A stretch of DNA of 21,205 nt, taken from DATJBF01 sp035515475 (lineage in GTDB: Bacteria; Verrucomicrobiota; Verrucomicrobiia; Palsa-1439). Positions 6,349 to 13,923 of this stretch are shown here, in pieces (the first letter of the stretch is position 1; the number at the start of each line of letters is the position of its first letter). The notes under the pieces were generated by a model. The model ran no database searches. It saw nothing but the letters and a program-made list of their open reading frames with translations, and was not told the origin of the DNA. The DNA lies in contig DATJBF010000066.1 of assembly GCA_035515475.1 (NCBI GenBank), forward strand, positions 1 through 21,205, read 5' to 3'. The position numbers were made by a program, and so were the translations under genes.

Positions 6349-7011
6349 TTACAGATTGCCCTTGGTGTTGAAGGCGTCCTGGAAGTACGCGTTGCTGTCC
6401 TTCAACTGGAACGCGTGGCCACCATCGTTGTAGCTGCCGCCGACGGTCTTGCCCTGTTTGATGGTCGGATGCAGCGTGTCGTGGATGTTGGAGTACACCA
6501 GCGGGGTCTTGCCGTCACCGCCCAGCACCGGCTCGGTGGTGAGACTCATGATCGCGCCGTCATTCACCGTGAGCGTGTATCGGCCGTCTTTGCCCGCAAC
6601 CTCAACCTTGGCGTCCTCGACGTCCTCGATCTTGCCGAAGTCTTTCGCGTAAGCGCGGGCAAATGCCACCGCGGCGTCGTGCTGCTTCGGGTCCCGGGCA
6701 TCGACGTACAGGCGCACCCATTTGCCCGCGGCGGTTGCAAAGGCGATCTTCGCGCCGGCCAGCTCCACGCCTTTGTACTGGCCACCCGTCAGCACAATCG
6801 CGTTGACGCCCTGGCACATCGGCTCGATTCCCGTCAACTGGCACGTACAGGGAGCGCTGCAGCTGCAGCCTTCGACGTACATGCCTTTGGCGTGAAACGG
6901 GAGTTTGTCAGCGGCCACCACCACACGCGCGTGCGTCAGGGCGACGATACCGAGAACCGTGAGAACAATCTGCCGAACCTTCCAACCAACTATGAACCTG
7001 CGATGTTTCAT
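6349..7011 (-). CDS. Secreted DUF1326-family protein
   Basis: A 220-residue protein with an N-terminal signal peptide (basic MKHRRF, hydrophobic core about 14-26, cleavage probably near VVAA-D at 34). It is followed directly by the DUF1326 hallmark GMYVEGCSCSAPCTC, with cysteines at 49, 51, 55, 57 and 66. The cysteine cluster suggests metal binding or disulfides; the biochemical function of DUF1326 is not established as far as I know. The rest is beta-rich and ends near the C-terminus with SNAYFQDAF. ATG at 7011 is chosen over 7038 because AAGGAGG lies seven bases upstream. The gene appears monocistronic: a strong hairpin follows it, and a divergent DUF2934 gene lies on the other side. Confidence 0.85.
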   Translation of the reverse strand: MKHRRFIVGWKVRQIVLTVLGIVALTHARVVVAADKLPFHAKGMYVEGCSCSAPCTCQLTGIEPMCQGVNAIVLTGGQYKGVELAGAKIAFATAAGKWVRLYVDARDPKQHDAAVAFARAYAKDFGKIEDVEDAKVEVAGKDGRYTLTVNDGAIMSLTTEPVLGGDGKTPLVYSNIHDTLHPTIKQGKTVGGSYNDGGHAFQLKDSNAYFQDAFNTKGNL

Positions 7012-7223
7012 AGCCACTCCTCCTTCCTGATGGCCCAAAGTCTAATCTCTTCCAACGCATTTGCAAGTGGCTCACAGCATCCGCGCCCCGCGGTTGACCG
7101 AGGCGGGCGACTTTGAGCCGTGCGGGGTTGAGGCAGTCGACGGGTTTGATTTTGGCCCGGTCCTGATGGACGTTACCCGGTGGTTGGGTCGCAGATGGCG
7201 TTGTCAACACGACGAGGTCAACC

Positions 7224-7442
7224 ATGAGAATCCATGGCCCGCGCGAAGATGAGGTACGAGCCCGCGCCTACGAAATCTACCTGGAACGCGGCGGTCAACC
7301 AGGACGTGACCTGGACGACTGGCTCCAAGCCGAGTTTGAATTGATCCACTTGCCGTTCCACGTTCCGGAATTGGAGCCAATCAAGGCGCGGAGCGGGTTT
7401 GTGCGGCAACAGCGTGGCCGGTCTTCCCGTGCGCTTCCCTAA
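7224..7442 (+). CDS. DUF2934 family small protein
   Basis: A 72-residue protein with the short DUF2934 pattern: VRARAYEIYLERGGQPGRDLDDWLQAEFEL. The family is common in Acidobacteria, Proteobacteria and Verrucomicrobia and has no assigned function. It is soluble, without a signal peptide. GAGGT lies six bases before the ATG. A perfect hairpin follows the stop by four bases, so the gene looks monocistronic. The region to 7012 holds its promoter and that of the divergent DUF1326 gene; I see no convincing -35/-10 pair there. Confidence 0.8.
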   Translation: MRIHGPREDEVRARAYEIYLERGGQPGRDLDDWLQAEFELIHLPFHVPELEPIKARSGFVRQQRGRSSRALP

Positions 7443-7445
7443 GCA

Positions 7446-7469
7446 CTGGTGGGACCTCCAGCCCACCAG
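7446..7469 (+). terminator. Hairpin after the DUF2934 gene
   Basis: CTGGTGGG (7446-7453) and CCCACCAG (7462-7469) form a perfect 8-bp stem with an 8-base loop, starting four bases after the stop codon. There is no T-run, so its strength as an intrinsic terminator is uncertain. Confidence 0.45.
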
Positions 7470-7592
7470 AACCACCCGCGGGAATCACCGGCGCGCTGGC
7501 GCCGCAGCGAAACAGTGCCGCCGCGCCGGGCGTTGGCCGCGAACCTTGAACCTGGGCAACGCCGGGCCGTCCGACCGGATCGCGGTGAACGC

Positions 7593-9314
7593 CTACTGCG
7601 GTCCGTCGAGAATGTGCGAGATGCAGACCAAACCGACGACCCGATGTTCCTCGTCACGATACGGGATCTTGCTGGTCACCGCCCGCACCTTGTGCCCTTT
7701 GCGGTCGGTCAACTCGCCTTCGCGGTGGAGAACCGGCATTCCGGCAGTAATGATCTCGTCGTCGTCCACCTGCAGACGCTCCGCCAGATCTTTCGGATAC
7801 AAGTCGAACACCGTCTTGCCGGCGAGGTCGTCGAAGCTGCTGATCTGCAGGAACGCGCGATGGGCGGCGTTGTTGAACACGTACCGGCCCTTGACGTCCT
7901 TGACGAACACCAGGTCGGGGAGACTGTCAACCAGCGTGCGCAACACGCTGCGTTCCTTGGCCAGGGCTTGCTCGGCCCGCTTGCGCTCGGTGATTTCACG
8001 GGAGATACCGAACGTGCCGACAACGCTGCCGCTCTGATCGCGCAACGGCATCTTCGAGGTGGAGACCCAGCGTTCCGTACCGTCAGCCAACGCAGAGTTT
8101 TCCTCGATGCTGATCAGCGGCTGGCCGGTCTGCACGATTTGTTGCTCGTCCCGGAACGCCTCTTCGGCGTGCTGTTTCTTGAAGAAATCGAAATCCGTCT
8201 TGCCGATGACCTGTGCGGGATCGCTGAGGCCAAACCGTTTCGCCTGCGCCCGGCTCGAACGCAGGAAACGTCCCTCCCGATCTTTGAAGTAGATGCTGTC
8301 CGGAATGTTATCCAACAGCGACCGCAACAGGAATTGTTCGTGCGCCAGTTCCCGGGTACGATCCTGGACCCGGTGTTCGAGGTCGTCGTTCGCGCGACGC
8401 AACACGATGGCTTCGCCGCCGTACCACGCCGCCGCCAGGGCCAGCAAAGCGACCACCGCCAATCCGATCAGGTTTTTCTTTAGCTGGGCGTTCGCGTTTC
8501 CCAACGCGAGGGACGTGGGCAAGCTGACCGTCGTGTACAGGCCGACGCCCGCCCGCTTGCCGCCGATCGGATAGTACGCGCTGATTCGCTCGATGCCGGC
8601 AGGATCAAACCATTGAGCCTCTCCGCGTCCTCGGTAGGCTGAAACCTCTCGGATCTGGGCCGCCTCTGGAACCGTGCCTCCGACGCGACTCTGGCCGCGG
8701 TCGCCTGCCACGCCCAGGATCACGCCATCGGGGTTCACCACGGCCAGCGTGGCCCCCTCGGGCGACAGGTTGTATGCCAATTGCCGGGTCAGATAATCGA
8801 AGTCGAGCGAAGCGAACACGACGCGCGACACCTGGTTGTTGGAGTCGACGATGGGGTAACCGCCAAAAGCATTCATCTGATACTCTCCCACGGCGAACTC
8901 GTGGGTCGCGATCGTTTGTTGAAACCACGGGCCGCTAGCGACCGATGGGAGTCCCTTCATGCCCACGGCGGTGCAGAGCACCTTGCCATCGGGTGACGCA
9001 ACGCCGAGGTTGGAGTAAAGCGAGTATTCTCCCAAAAGATCCTTCAACGCCGCACGGCAGTCCGCCGCACTGCCGCCCCGGATCGCGGGCAACTGCGCCA
9101 GTGTCACCAACATTTGACGGGCACCTTCGATGACACGTGTGTTGTGGGCCGCCGCCAGACGCGCGAGCCGGTCCACGTCGTCACGGGCGGTGGCGATGGC
9201 CGCAGCCCGCTGCGCCCGGGCATTGAAATAGATCAGTCCGAGGGAAGGAACGACAGCCAGTAGCACGACCACAGCCAATCGGAGGCGCAAGCTACTGAGG
9301 GAAGGGTTTTTCAT
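7593..9314 (-). CDS. Membrane sensor: TM-dCache-TM-PAS-PAS without output domain
   Basis: A 573-residue sensor. It has a first membrane helix at about 11-30, an extracytoplasmic double-Cache-like domain (about 35-265, with PDGKVLC, GPWFQQTI and VVNPDGVIL), a second membrane helix at about 283-300 and a coiled linker (about 305-330). Two PAS domains follow: about 331-450 (NIPDSIYFKDREGRFLRSS to GTFGISREITERKRAEQA) and 457-573 (SLPDLVFVKDVKGRYVFNN to GLVCISH). Such architecture normally feeds a histidine kinase or GGDEF domain. Here the protein stops six residues after the second PAS domain (HILDGPQ). The start has AAAGGAGA eight bases upstream. It lies 80 bases downstream of carbamate kinase on the same strand and may share its mRNA. 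It may signal through a separate partner or be a truncated kinase. Confidence 0.88.
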   Translation of the reverse strand: MKNPSLSSLRLRLAVVVLLAVVPSLGLIYFNARAQRAAAIATARDDVDRLARLAAAHNTRVIEGARQMLVTLAQLPAIRGGSAADCRAALKDLLGEYSLYSNLGVASPDGKVLCTAVGMKGLPSVASGPWFQQTIATHEFAVGEYQMNAFGGYPIVDSNNQVSRVVFASLDFDYLTRQLAYNLSPEGATLAVVNPDGVILGVAGDRGQSRVGGTVPEAAQIREVSAYRGRGEAQWFDPAGIERISAYYPIGGKRAGVGLYTTVSLPTSLALGNANAQLKKNLIGLAVVALLALAAAWYGGEAIVLRRANDDLEHRVQDRTRELAHEQFLLRSLLDNIPDSIYFKDREGRFLRSSRAQAKRFGLSDPAQVIGKTDFDFFKKQHAEEAFRDEQQIVQTGQPLISIEENSALADGTERWVSTSKMPLRDQSGSVVGTFGISREITERKRAEQALAKERSVLRTLVDSLPDLVFVKDVKGRYVFNNAAHRAFLQISSFDDLAGKTVFDLYPKDLAERLQVDDDEIITAGMPVLHREGELTDRKGHKVRAVTSKIPYRDEEHRVVGLVCISHILDGPQ

Positions 9315-9394
9315 GGCGAGTCTCCTTTCATTCTATCCACCCCCGCCGCGGTTCCACGCTAACGAACCGTCGGCGGAAATGCAATCTTCTTAAA

Positions 9395-10333
9395 TCATCG
9401 CACGATACGCGTGCCGGTCTTGCCTTCGAGTGCAGCGGGCAGTGCTTCGGGAGAGGTAACGAGGGCTTCATGGCCGCCTTCTTCGAGAAACTGGATGCAC
9501 GCCTGGATTTTCGGCAGCATCGAGCCGGGCTTGAAGTGTCCCTCCTTCATGTACTGCTTCGCCTCCGCCACCGTCATCCGGTCGAGATCCTTCTGGTCGG
9601 GCTTGCCGAAATTCAGGCAGACCTTCTCAACGGCAGTGGAGATCACCAGCACGTCGGCGGCAATTTCCTTGGCCAGAACCGCCGAGGCCAGGTCCTTGTC
9701 GATCACCGCCGCGGTGCCGGTCAGGTTGCCGTTCTCTTCGGCGATCACCGGGATGCCGCCGCCGCCGGCCGCGATGACGATGTAGCCGTCCTCGACGAGA
9801 TGGCGGACGACGTCCGCTTCGATGATGCGCACCGGTTTGGGCGACGGCACGACGCGGCGCCAACCCCGGCCCGCGTCCTCGACCATCGTCCATTTCTCGA
9901 CCCGCATGCGGTCCTCCGCCTGCTCCTTCTTGTAGAACTGGCCGATCGGTTTGGTTGGCTTCTGAAACGCCGGGTCGTTGCGATCTACCAGCGTCTGCGT
10001 CACGACGGTGGCGACCGATTTCTTGAGCCACCGTCTCCGGAACTCGTTCTCGAGCGCCTGCTGGATTTGGTAGCCGATGGCGCCCTGGGTGTCGGCGCCG
10101 ATGGAATCGAGCGGGACTTCGTGCAAGATGCCCCGCGAATACTCACTGCGCAGCAGGATGAACCCCACTTGAGGGCCGTTGCCGTGCGTGATGACGACGC
10201 AATAGCCGCGTTCGATCAGGTCAGTAATATGGCGTGCCGTTTCGACCACTGCCGCGTACTGGTCCGCCACGCTCATGTGTTTTTCGTCTTTGATCAGGGA
10301 GTTGCCGCCAATGGCAATGACTGCAGTTTTCAT
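9395..10333 (-). CDS. arcC: Carbamate kinase
   Basis: A 312-residue cytoplasmic enzyme of the amino-acid kinase fold, full length. It makes ATP and carbamate from carbamoyl phosphate and ADP in fermentative catabolism of arginine, agmatine, allantoin or purines. Visible family signatures are AIGGNSL (7-13), THGNGPQVG (49-57), IGADTQGAIGYQIQQAL, the PTKPIGQFY insert, AAGGGGIPV, and IDKDLASAVLA. The C-terminus has the usual LEEGGHEALVTSPE. The nearest partner by function is the transcarbamoylase at 12190-13203, which could supply carbamoyl phosphate; they are separated by an opposite-strand sigma factor pair. No arginine deiminase gene is in the window. An intrinsic-terminator-like hairpin lies about 180 bases upstream of the start. 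Confidence 0.95.
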   Translation of the reverse strand: MKTAVIAIGGNSLIKDEKHMSVADQYAAVVETARHITDLIERGYCVVITHGNGPQVGFILLRSEYSRGILHEVPLDSIGADTQGAIGYQIQQALENEFRRRWLKKSVATVVTQTLVDRNDPAFQKPTKPIGQFYKKEQAEDRMRVEKWTMVEDAGRGWRRVVPSPKPVRIIEADVVRHLVEDGYIVIAAGGGGIPVIAEENGNLTGTAAVIDKDLASAVLAKEIAADVLVISTAVEKVCLNFGKPDQKDLDRMTVAEAKQYMKEGHFKPGSMLPKIQACIQFLEEGGHEALVTSPEALPAALEGKTGTRIVR

Positions 10334-10824
10334 AGATGAGCGAGTCTAACAAGACGGCGCAGGTTGTCCAAAACATTCGCGCCACCAACGGGGTGCATCG
10401 GCGCAAGATCGCCGATGGCCACGGGATGTATGCGGCCGGCCCGTTGGCAGGGATAACGGCCCACCGGTTGTGGCTGCCCGAATGGCAAGGTTCGGAGGAT
10501 CCCGCCCCGGTCACACAAAAAAAGCCAGAAGGCCGGGTCAATCGCTGACTCGGCCCTCCGCTTCCGCGCAACCCTGCTCCCTTTGCGTCGGCTCGATTCG
10601 ATCCCCCGTGGAAGCCGCGGCGCGACCCGCACCTCCCGCGCGTCGGTCCGTCTGCCGGCTTCCTTCGCCGGTCGGAATTGGGAAATGGACTTTCTCATGG
10701 TGAGATGCCCGTCGGCCGATTTTGTTCCCAAATCGCGCCGGGAGGTTTTGGAGTTGCCTTGATTGCTGAGTTGGCGCAATTTGATGAGGGGTCGGGAACA
10801 AGAACGGAAGCGGCTGACTCCTAC
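10334..10824. other. 491-bp intergenic region with a terminator-like hairpin and upstream regions of two divergent genes
   Basis: This region separates carbamate kinase (minus) from the ECF sigma factor (plus). It must hold both promoters, but I see no clear consensus. A plus-strand frame at 10336-10548 would encode 70 residues with G/C-rich third positions, starting two bases past the carbamate kinase start. It has no ribosome binding site or known domain, so I do not call it a gene. A minus-strand hairpin followed by seven T lies at 10555-10517. A second small stem, CCGGC and GCCGG, lies near 10654-10671. Confidence 0.5.
10517..10555 (-). terminator. Intrinsic-terminator-like hairpin upstream of arcC
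   Basis: Read on the minus strand, GGCCGAGTCA (10555-10546) pairs with TGACCCGGCC (10540-10531) over ten base pairs, one of them G-T, around a five-base loop. Seven bases later comes a run of seven T (10523-10517). It either ends transcripts arriving from the transcarbamoylase side or acts as an attenuator in a long arcC leader. Confidence 0.5.
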
Positions 10825-11376
10825 ATGAACAAGAGACGGGAAAATCCAACAAACCCGGATTTTGAAGAACTGGTGCAGCGGCACTATCGCGGGCTGTACC
10901 AGTTTGCGTTCAGCCTGACTCGGAAGGAGGCCGAGGCGCGAGATCTGACGCAACAGACGTTTTATGTGTGGGCCACGAAGGGACATCAACTGCGCGATGC
11001 GTCGAAAGTGAAGACGTGGTTGTTCAGCACATTACACCATGAGTTCCTCAAGTCGAAACGCCGGCAAACGCGCTTTCCCCACGTCGACCTGGCACGGGCG
11101 GGCGATGATATGCCGACCGTGTCCTCTACCATCGCCAATCAACTGGACGGAAGCACGGTGTTGCAGGCACTCGCCCGCGTGGAAGAAATCTACCAAGCGC
11201 CCCTGGCGTTGTTCTACCTGGAAGACTATTCGTACAAGGAGATCGCCGAAATCCTCGAAGTGCCCATCGGCACGGTCCAGTCGCGAATCGCGCGCGGCCG
11301 GGCAGAACTCCGAAAGGTCTTGAATGATTTTGGATCGGACGGACAGTTCCAATCACGGAGGGGATCCGGTGGATAG
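10825..11376 (+). CDS. ECF-type RNA polymerase sigma factor
   Basis: A 183-residue sigma-70 family protein with only regions 2 and 4. Region 2 spans about 13-80 (FEELVQRHYRGLYQFAFSL, ARDLTQQTFYVWA, KVKTWLFSTLHHEFL). Region 4 spans about 113-165, with the helix-turn-helix YKEIAEILEVPIGTVQSRIARGRAEL. It should direct RNA polymerase to a small regulon, probably under control of the membrane protein encoded next. I take ATG at 10825 because family similarity begins just after it; upstream residues in the longer frame do not fit. Its end overlaps the start of the downstream gene by eight bases, a sign of coupled translation. Target promoters are unknown. Confidence 0.92.
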   Translation: MNKRRENPTNPDFEELVQRHYRGLYQFAFSLTRKEAEARDLTQQTFYVWATKGHQLRDASKVKTWLFSTLHHEFLKSKRRQTRFPHVDLARAGDDMPTVSSTIANQLDGSTVLQALARVEEIYQAPLALFYLEDYSYKEIAEILEVPIGTVQSRIARGRAELRKVLNDFGSDGQFQSRRGSGG

Positions 11377-12121
11377 TCAACAGGCCAAACGGGTTCTCTG
11401 GCTCTACCGCCCGGGCGTGGACGATGCCGACCCGCAGTTTGCCGAAGCGTTGGCACAAGTCGAGCACGACCCGGATCTGCAACGGTGGCTGGACGAACAC
11501 TGCGCCGAGTACACCGCGCTCCGCGCCAAGCTGAAAGACATCCGCGTGCCGGCCGATTTGCCCGATCAGATCCTCGGCGAGCGCCCCGTCGACGCCCCCA
11601 TTCCCTGGTGGCGCAGCCGGCTGGCACTGGGCACCGCCGCCGCGGTCGTCGTCGTCCTGCTACTCCATTCGGTCCTGTTTCATCACGGCCAGCGCGGCCA
11701 TGTGCCAAATCCCCGAGCCACGTTCGCCGCGTTCCGCGACGACATGGTGTATTACGCCGACGCCGGCTACAAGCTCGACATCAAGTCGTTTAGCCTCGAT
11801 GAATTGCGCCAGGTGTTCGCCAGCAACGGTTGGCCGTCCGATTACACCGTCCCGCCCGGTCTGACCGAACTGGCCGTCCGGGGCGGTTGTCTCACAAAAT
11901 GGAACGAGCACAAGGTGTCCATGTTGTGTCTGACGGCGGCCAACGACCACAAGGTCTGGCTGTTTGTCGTGGCGCGCTCGGCGTTGTCCGACGCGCCGGC
12001 GCAGTCCACGCCGAAGATTGCGACACAGGATATCTTCTGCACGGCGAGTTGGAGCGAGAGCAATAAGACGTATCTTCTCGTCGCTGAAGGCGACGAGCCT
12101 TTTGTTCGCTCGTTGCTCTAA
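11369..12121 (+). CDS. Putative membrane-anchored anti-sigma factor
   Basis: A 250-residue protein with a cytoplasmic N-terminal part (about 1-80), one transmembrane helix (about 85-104, LALGTAAAVVVVLLLHSVLF) and an extracytoplasmic C-terminal domain of about 145 residues with paired cysteines (GGCLTKWN and MLCL). The position directly behind and overlapping an ECF sigma gene, together with this topology, is typical of an anti-sigma factor that holds the sigma at the membrane until a signal arrives. No clear zinc-binding HxxxCxxC motif is visible, only H43-C45-like residues (DEHCAEY). GTG at 11369 is chosen because GGAGG lies seven bases upstream; an ATG at 11324 would overlap the sigma gene further and lacks such a site. 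Confidence 0.75.
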   Translation: MDSQQAKRVLWLYRPGVDDADPQFAEALAQVEHDPDLQRWLDEHCAEYTALRAKLKDIRVPADLPDQILGERPVDAPIPWWRSRLALGTAAAVVVVLLLHSVLFHHGQRGHVPNPRATFAAFRDDMVYYADAGYKLDIKSFSLDELRQVFASNGWPSDYTVPPGLTELAVRGGCLTKWNEHKVSMLCLTAANDHKVWLFVVARSALSDAPAQSTPKIATQDIFCTASWSESNKTYLLVAEGDEPFVRSLL

Positions 12122-12140
12122 CTGCAGCCCGATCGCCAGG

Positions 12141-12159
12141 GCGGCCGACGCGCGGCCGC
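12141..12159. terminator. Hairpin between convergent genes
   Basis: GCGGCC (12141-12146) and GGCCGC (12154-12159) form a six-base-pair G/C stem in the 68-base gap between the putative anti-sigma gene and the transcarbamoylase gene. No T-tract follows on either strand, so termination here is only a possibility. Confidence 0.3.
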
Positions 12160-12189
12160 GGGACGCCTCCCCCAACCAACCGTCAACCG

Positions 12190-13203
12190 CTACGGCCGTC
12201 CACCCATCGTGAGCGCAAGGATCGACTTTACCGTGTGCAGGCGGTTCTCGGCCTGGTCGAACACGATGGACTGCGGGCCGTCGATGACGGCGTCCTCAAC
12301 CTCGGCACCGCGGTCCGCCGGCAGCGGATGCATGTAGCTGGCCTCCTTCTTGGCCAGCTTCATCCGCTTCTCCGTGCAAACCCAGTTCTGGTACTTGCTG
12401 AGGATCTTCATGCCCTCTTCCTTGCGCCTGTCTTCGGGCACGCCCTGGTCGGCGAGATATTGGTGACAGCCCCACGACTTCGGGTAGCATACGATCGCGT
12501 CCTTGAATCCCTGATCCATGTTGTGGACGACGTCGAACTTCGTCTTGTTCTCCTTGGCGAACCTCTTGGCGGTTTCCAGCGCGCGCGGCATCAAACCGAA
12601 TTCCTTCGGGTGGGCCAGCGTGACGTCGATGCCGAACCGCGGCAACAGCCAGATCAGCCCCTGCGGCACGCTCAGCGGACGCGCATACGCCGGTGCGTAG
12701 GTCCACGATACCAGCCAGCGCATCCCGCGCAGGTTCGTGCCGTATTTCTCGCGCACCGTCATCAGGTCGGCAATGGCCTGGAGGGGATGATCCACGTCGC
12801 ACTGCAGGCTCACCACCGGAATCGTGGCGTGCTCGGCAACGGCCCGCAGGTAATTGTTGCCGATGCCATAGAAGCAATTGCGGATGGCGATGCCGTGGCC
12901 GTAACGCGACAGGACCTTGCCCGTGTCTTTGGGCGTCTCGCCGTGGGAGATCTGCATCTTCTCCACGGTCAGATCGTGCGCGTGCCCGCCGAGTTGCGTC
13001 ATCGCCGCCTCGGTCGAGTTGCGGGTCCGCGTGCTCGCCTCAAAAAACATCATGAACAACGTCTTATCCTGAAGCAACCGGTGCGGCTCGCCGAGGGCGA
13101 ACCGCCGCTTCAGGTCGCCCGCCACGTCCAAAATCGTTTCCAGTTCTTCCTTCGTCCAATCCGGCGTCTCGAGGTAATCCTTACCGCGCAACAAAGTCTG
13201 CAT
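12190..13203 (-). CDS. YgeW-like aspartate/ornithine carbamoyltransferase family protein
   Basis: A 337-residue transcarbamoylase. The carbamoyl-phosphate motif STRTR is at 57-61. LQCDVDHPLQAIADL (133-147), PLSVPQGLIWLLPRFGIDVTLAHP and CYPKSWG closely resemble E. coli YgeW-type proteins as I remember them, rather than classical ornithine (SMG loop) or aspartate enzymes. The C-terminal part has HPLPADRG (292-299) and DQAENRLHTVKSIL. Members of this branch transfer or phosphorolytically remove a carbamoyl group; the amino substrate is uncertain. With carbamate kinase nearby, catabolic ATP formation is plausible. ATG at 13203 has GAGGAG 12 bases upstream. A longer frame to 13305 would add a hydrophobic start that I consider untranslated leader. 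It is divergent from nikR. Confidence 0.85.
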   Translation of the reverse strand: MQTLLRGKDYLETPDWTKEELETILDVAGDLKRRFALGEPHRLLQDKTLFMMFFEASTRTRNSTEAAMTQLGGHAHDLTVEKMQISHGETPKDTGKVLSRYGHGIAIRNCFYGIGNNYLRAVAEHATIPVVSLQCDVDHPLQAIADLMTVREKYGTNLRGMRWLVSWTYAPAYARPLSVPQGLIWLLPRFGIDVTLAHPKEFGLMPRALETAKRFAKENKTKFDVVHNMDQGFKDAIVCYPKSWGCHQYLADQGVPEDRRKEEGMKILSKYQNWVCTEKRMKLAKKEASYMHPLPADRGAEVEDAVIDGPQSIVFDQAENRLHTVKSILALTMGGRP

Positions 13204-13314
13204 GATCCGTGTGGTCTCCTCATGGGTTGATTCGGGCAAGAAATAACACCGCACCCCGGCCGACGCAACCAGAAATATGGCCAACAAAAAAAGTTGTTGA
13301 CGCATTCCCGTGGA

Positions 13315-13342
13315 GTATTACTTTTATCAAAAACCGTAACAC
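13315..13342 (+). promoter_or_regulatory. NikR operator upstream of nikR
   Basis: GTATTAC (13315-13321), 14 bases, then GTAACAC (13336-13342). This is one base away from the inverted pattern GTGTTAC-N13/14-GTAACAC that I recall being reported for NikR of Geobacter. It ends one base before the nikR start codon. TTGACG at 13297-13302 upstream could be a -35 element. Binding here would repress nikR itself. Confidence 0.7.
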
Positions 13343-13343
13343 C

Positions 13344-13766
13344 ATGGAAACCGTCACCCGCTTCAGCGTGTCGCTCGATAAGAAACTCCTGCGCGAACTC
13401 GACCGGATGTGCCGCGAGAAGGGCTACGACAATCGCTCGCTGGCCATCGCCGACATGGTCCGCGCCCATCTCGTGGAACATCGCCAGCAACTCGGCCGCG
13501 GCGAGATCGCCGGCAGCATCACCCTGGTCTACGACCATCACCGGCATCACCTGCAGGATTTATTGACCGACTTGCAGCACGACCACCGCGACGAGATCAT
13601 CTCTACCCTCCACGCGCACCTCGACCACGACAACTGCCTCGAAATCCTCGCCGTCCGCGGCAAGGCCGCCGAGATCAAGAAGCTTGCCGACGAGTTGATC
13701 GCCGCCAAGGGCGTCAAACACGGCAAGCTCACCATCACCACCACGGGAAAGGATTTGCCCGGCTGA
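13344..13766 (+). CDS. nikR: Nickel-responsive repressor NikR
   Basis: A 140-residue ribbon-helix-helix regulator, full length. The N-terminal DNA-binding domain is TRFSVSLDKKLLRELD plus the helix NRSLAIADMVR. The C-terminal ACT-like domain supplies the square-planar nickel site. Its four ligands, equivalent to E. coli His76, His87, His89 and Cys95, are all present as His79, His90, His92 and Cys98 (LHAHLDHDNC). With nickel bound, NikR represses uptake genes. ATG at 13344 follows the operator directly; the longer open frame upstream has no NikR character. The gene is divergent from the transcarbamoylase and 144 bases upstream of the nickel operon, where a second operator lies. A G/C-rich hairpin near 13810-13832 may separate it from the operon. 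Confidence 0.96.
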   Translation: METVTRFSVSLDKKLLRELDRMCREKGYDNRSLAIADMVRAHLVEHRQQLGRGEIAGSITLVYDHHRHHLQDLLTDLQHDHRDEIISTLHAHLDHDNCLEILAVRGKAAEIKKLADELIAAKGVKHGKLTITTTGKDLPG

Positions 13767-13877
13767 GGTTCTGGCAGGCGGAAGCGCGCGGCAGACATTC
13801 TCCAGGCCACCCGGGGCGTTTCGCGCGCCCCCGGCGGCGCAACGGCACCGCTTTCATGAACACGATTATTTACTTGC

Positions 13878-13923
13878 GTAACACGATGCCGCGTAGTAAT
13901 ACGAAATTATATGAACGTAACAC
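13878..13923 (+). promoter_or_regulatory. NikR operator and extra half-site at the head of the nickel operon
   Basis: GTAATAC (13896-13902), 14 bases, then GTAACAC (13917-13923): the same spacing as the site before nikR, and the left half differs from it by one base. A further GTAACAC at 13878-13884 makes three half-sites. A weak promoter, TTGCGT-N17-TAATAC (13874-13902), overlaps the site. It would start transcription next to the ATG at 13911, so repression by occlusion is expected and the mRNA could be leaderless. Confidence 0.6.

Noticed and set aside
10336..10548. Plus-strand 70-residue open frame upstream of the sigma factor as a gene
   Set aside because: It has no ribosome binding site and no recognisable domain, its end coincides with a hairpin whose T-run faces the other strand, and it starts two bases from the arcC start codon. 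The G/C-rich third positions alone do not suffice.
13204..13305. N-terminal extension of the transcarbamoylase resembling a signal peptide
   Set aside because: The enzyme family is cytoplasmic and its similarity starts at 13203, where a GAGGAG lies upstream. The hydrophobic reading is probably a by-product of the A/T-rich promoter region.
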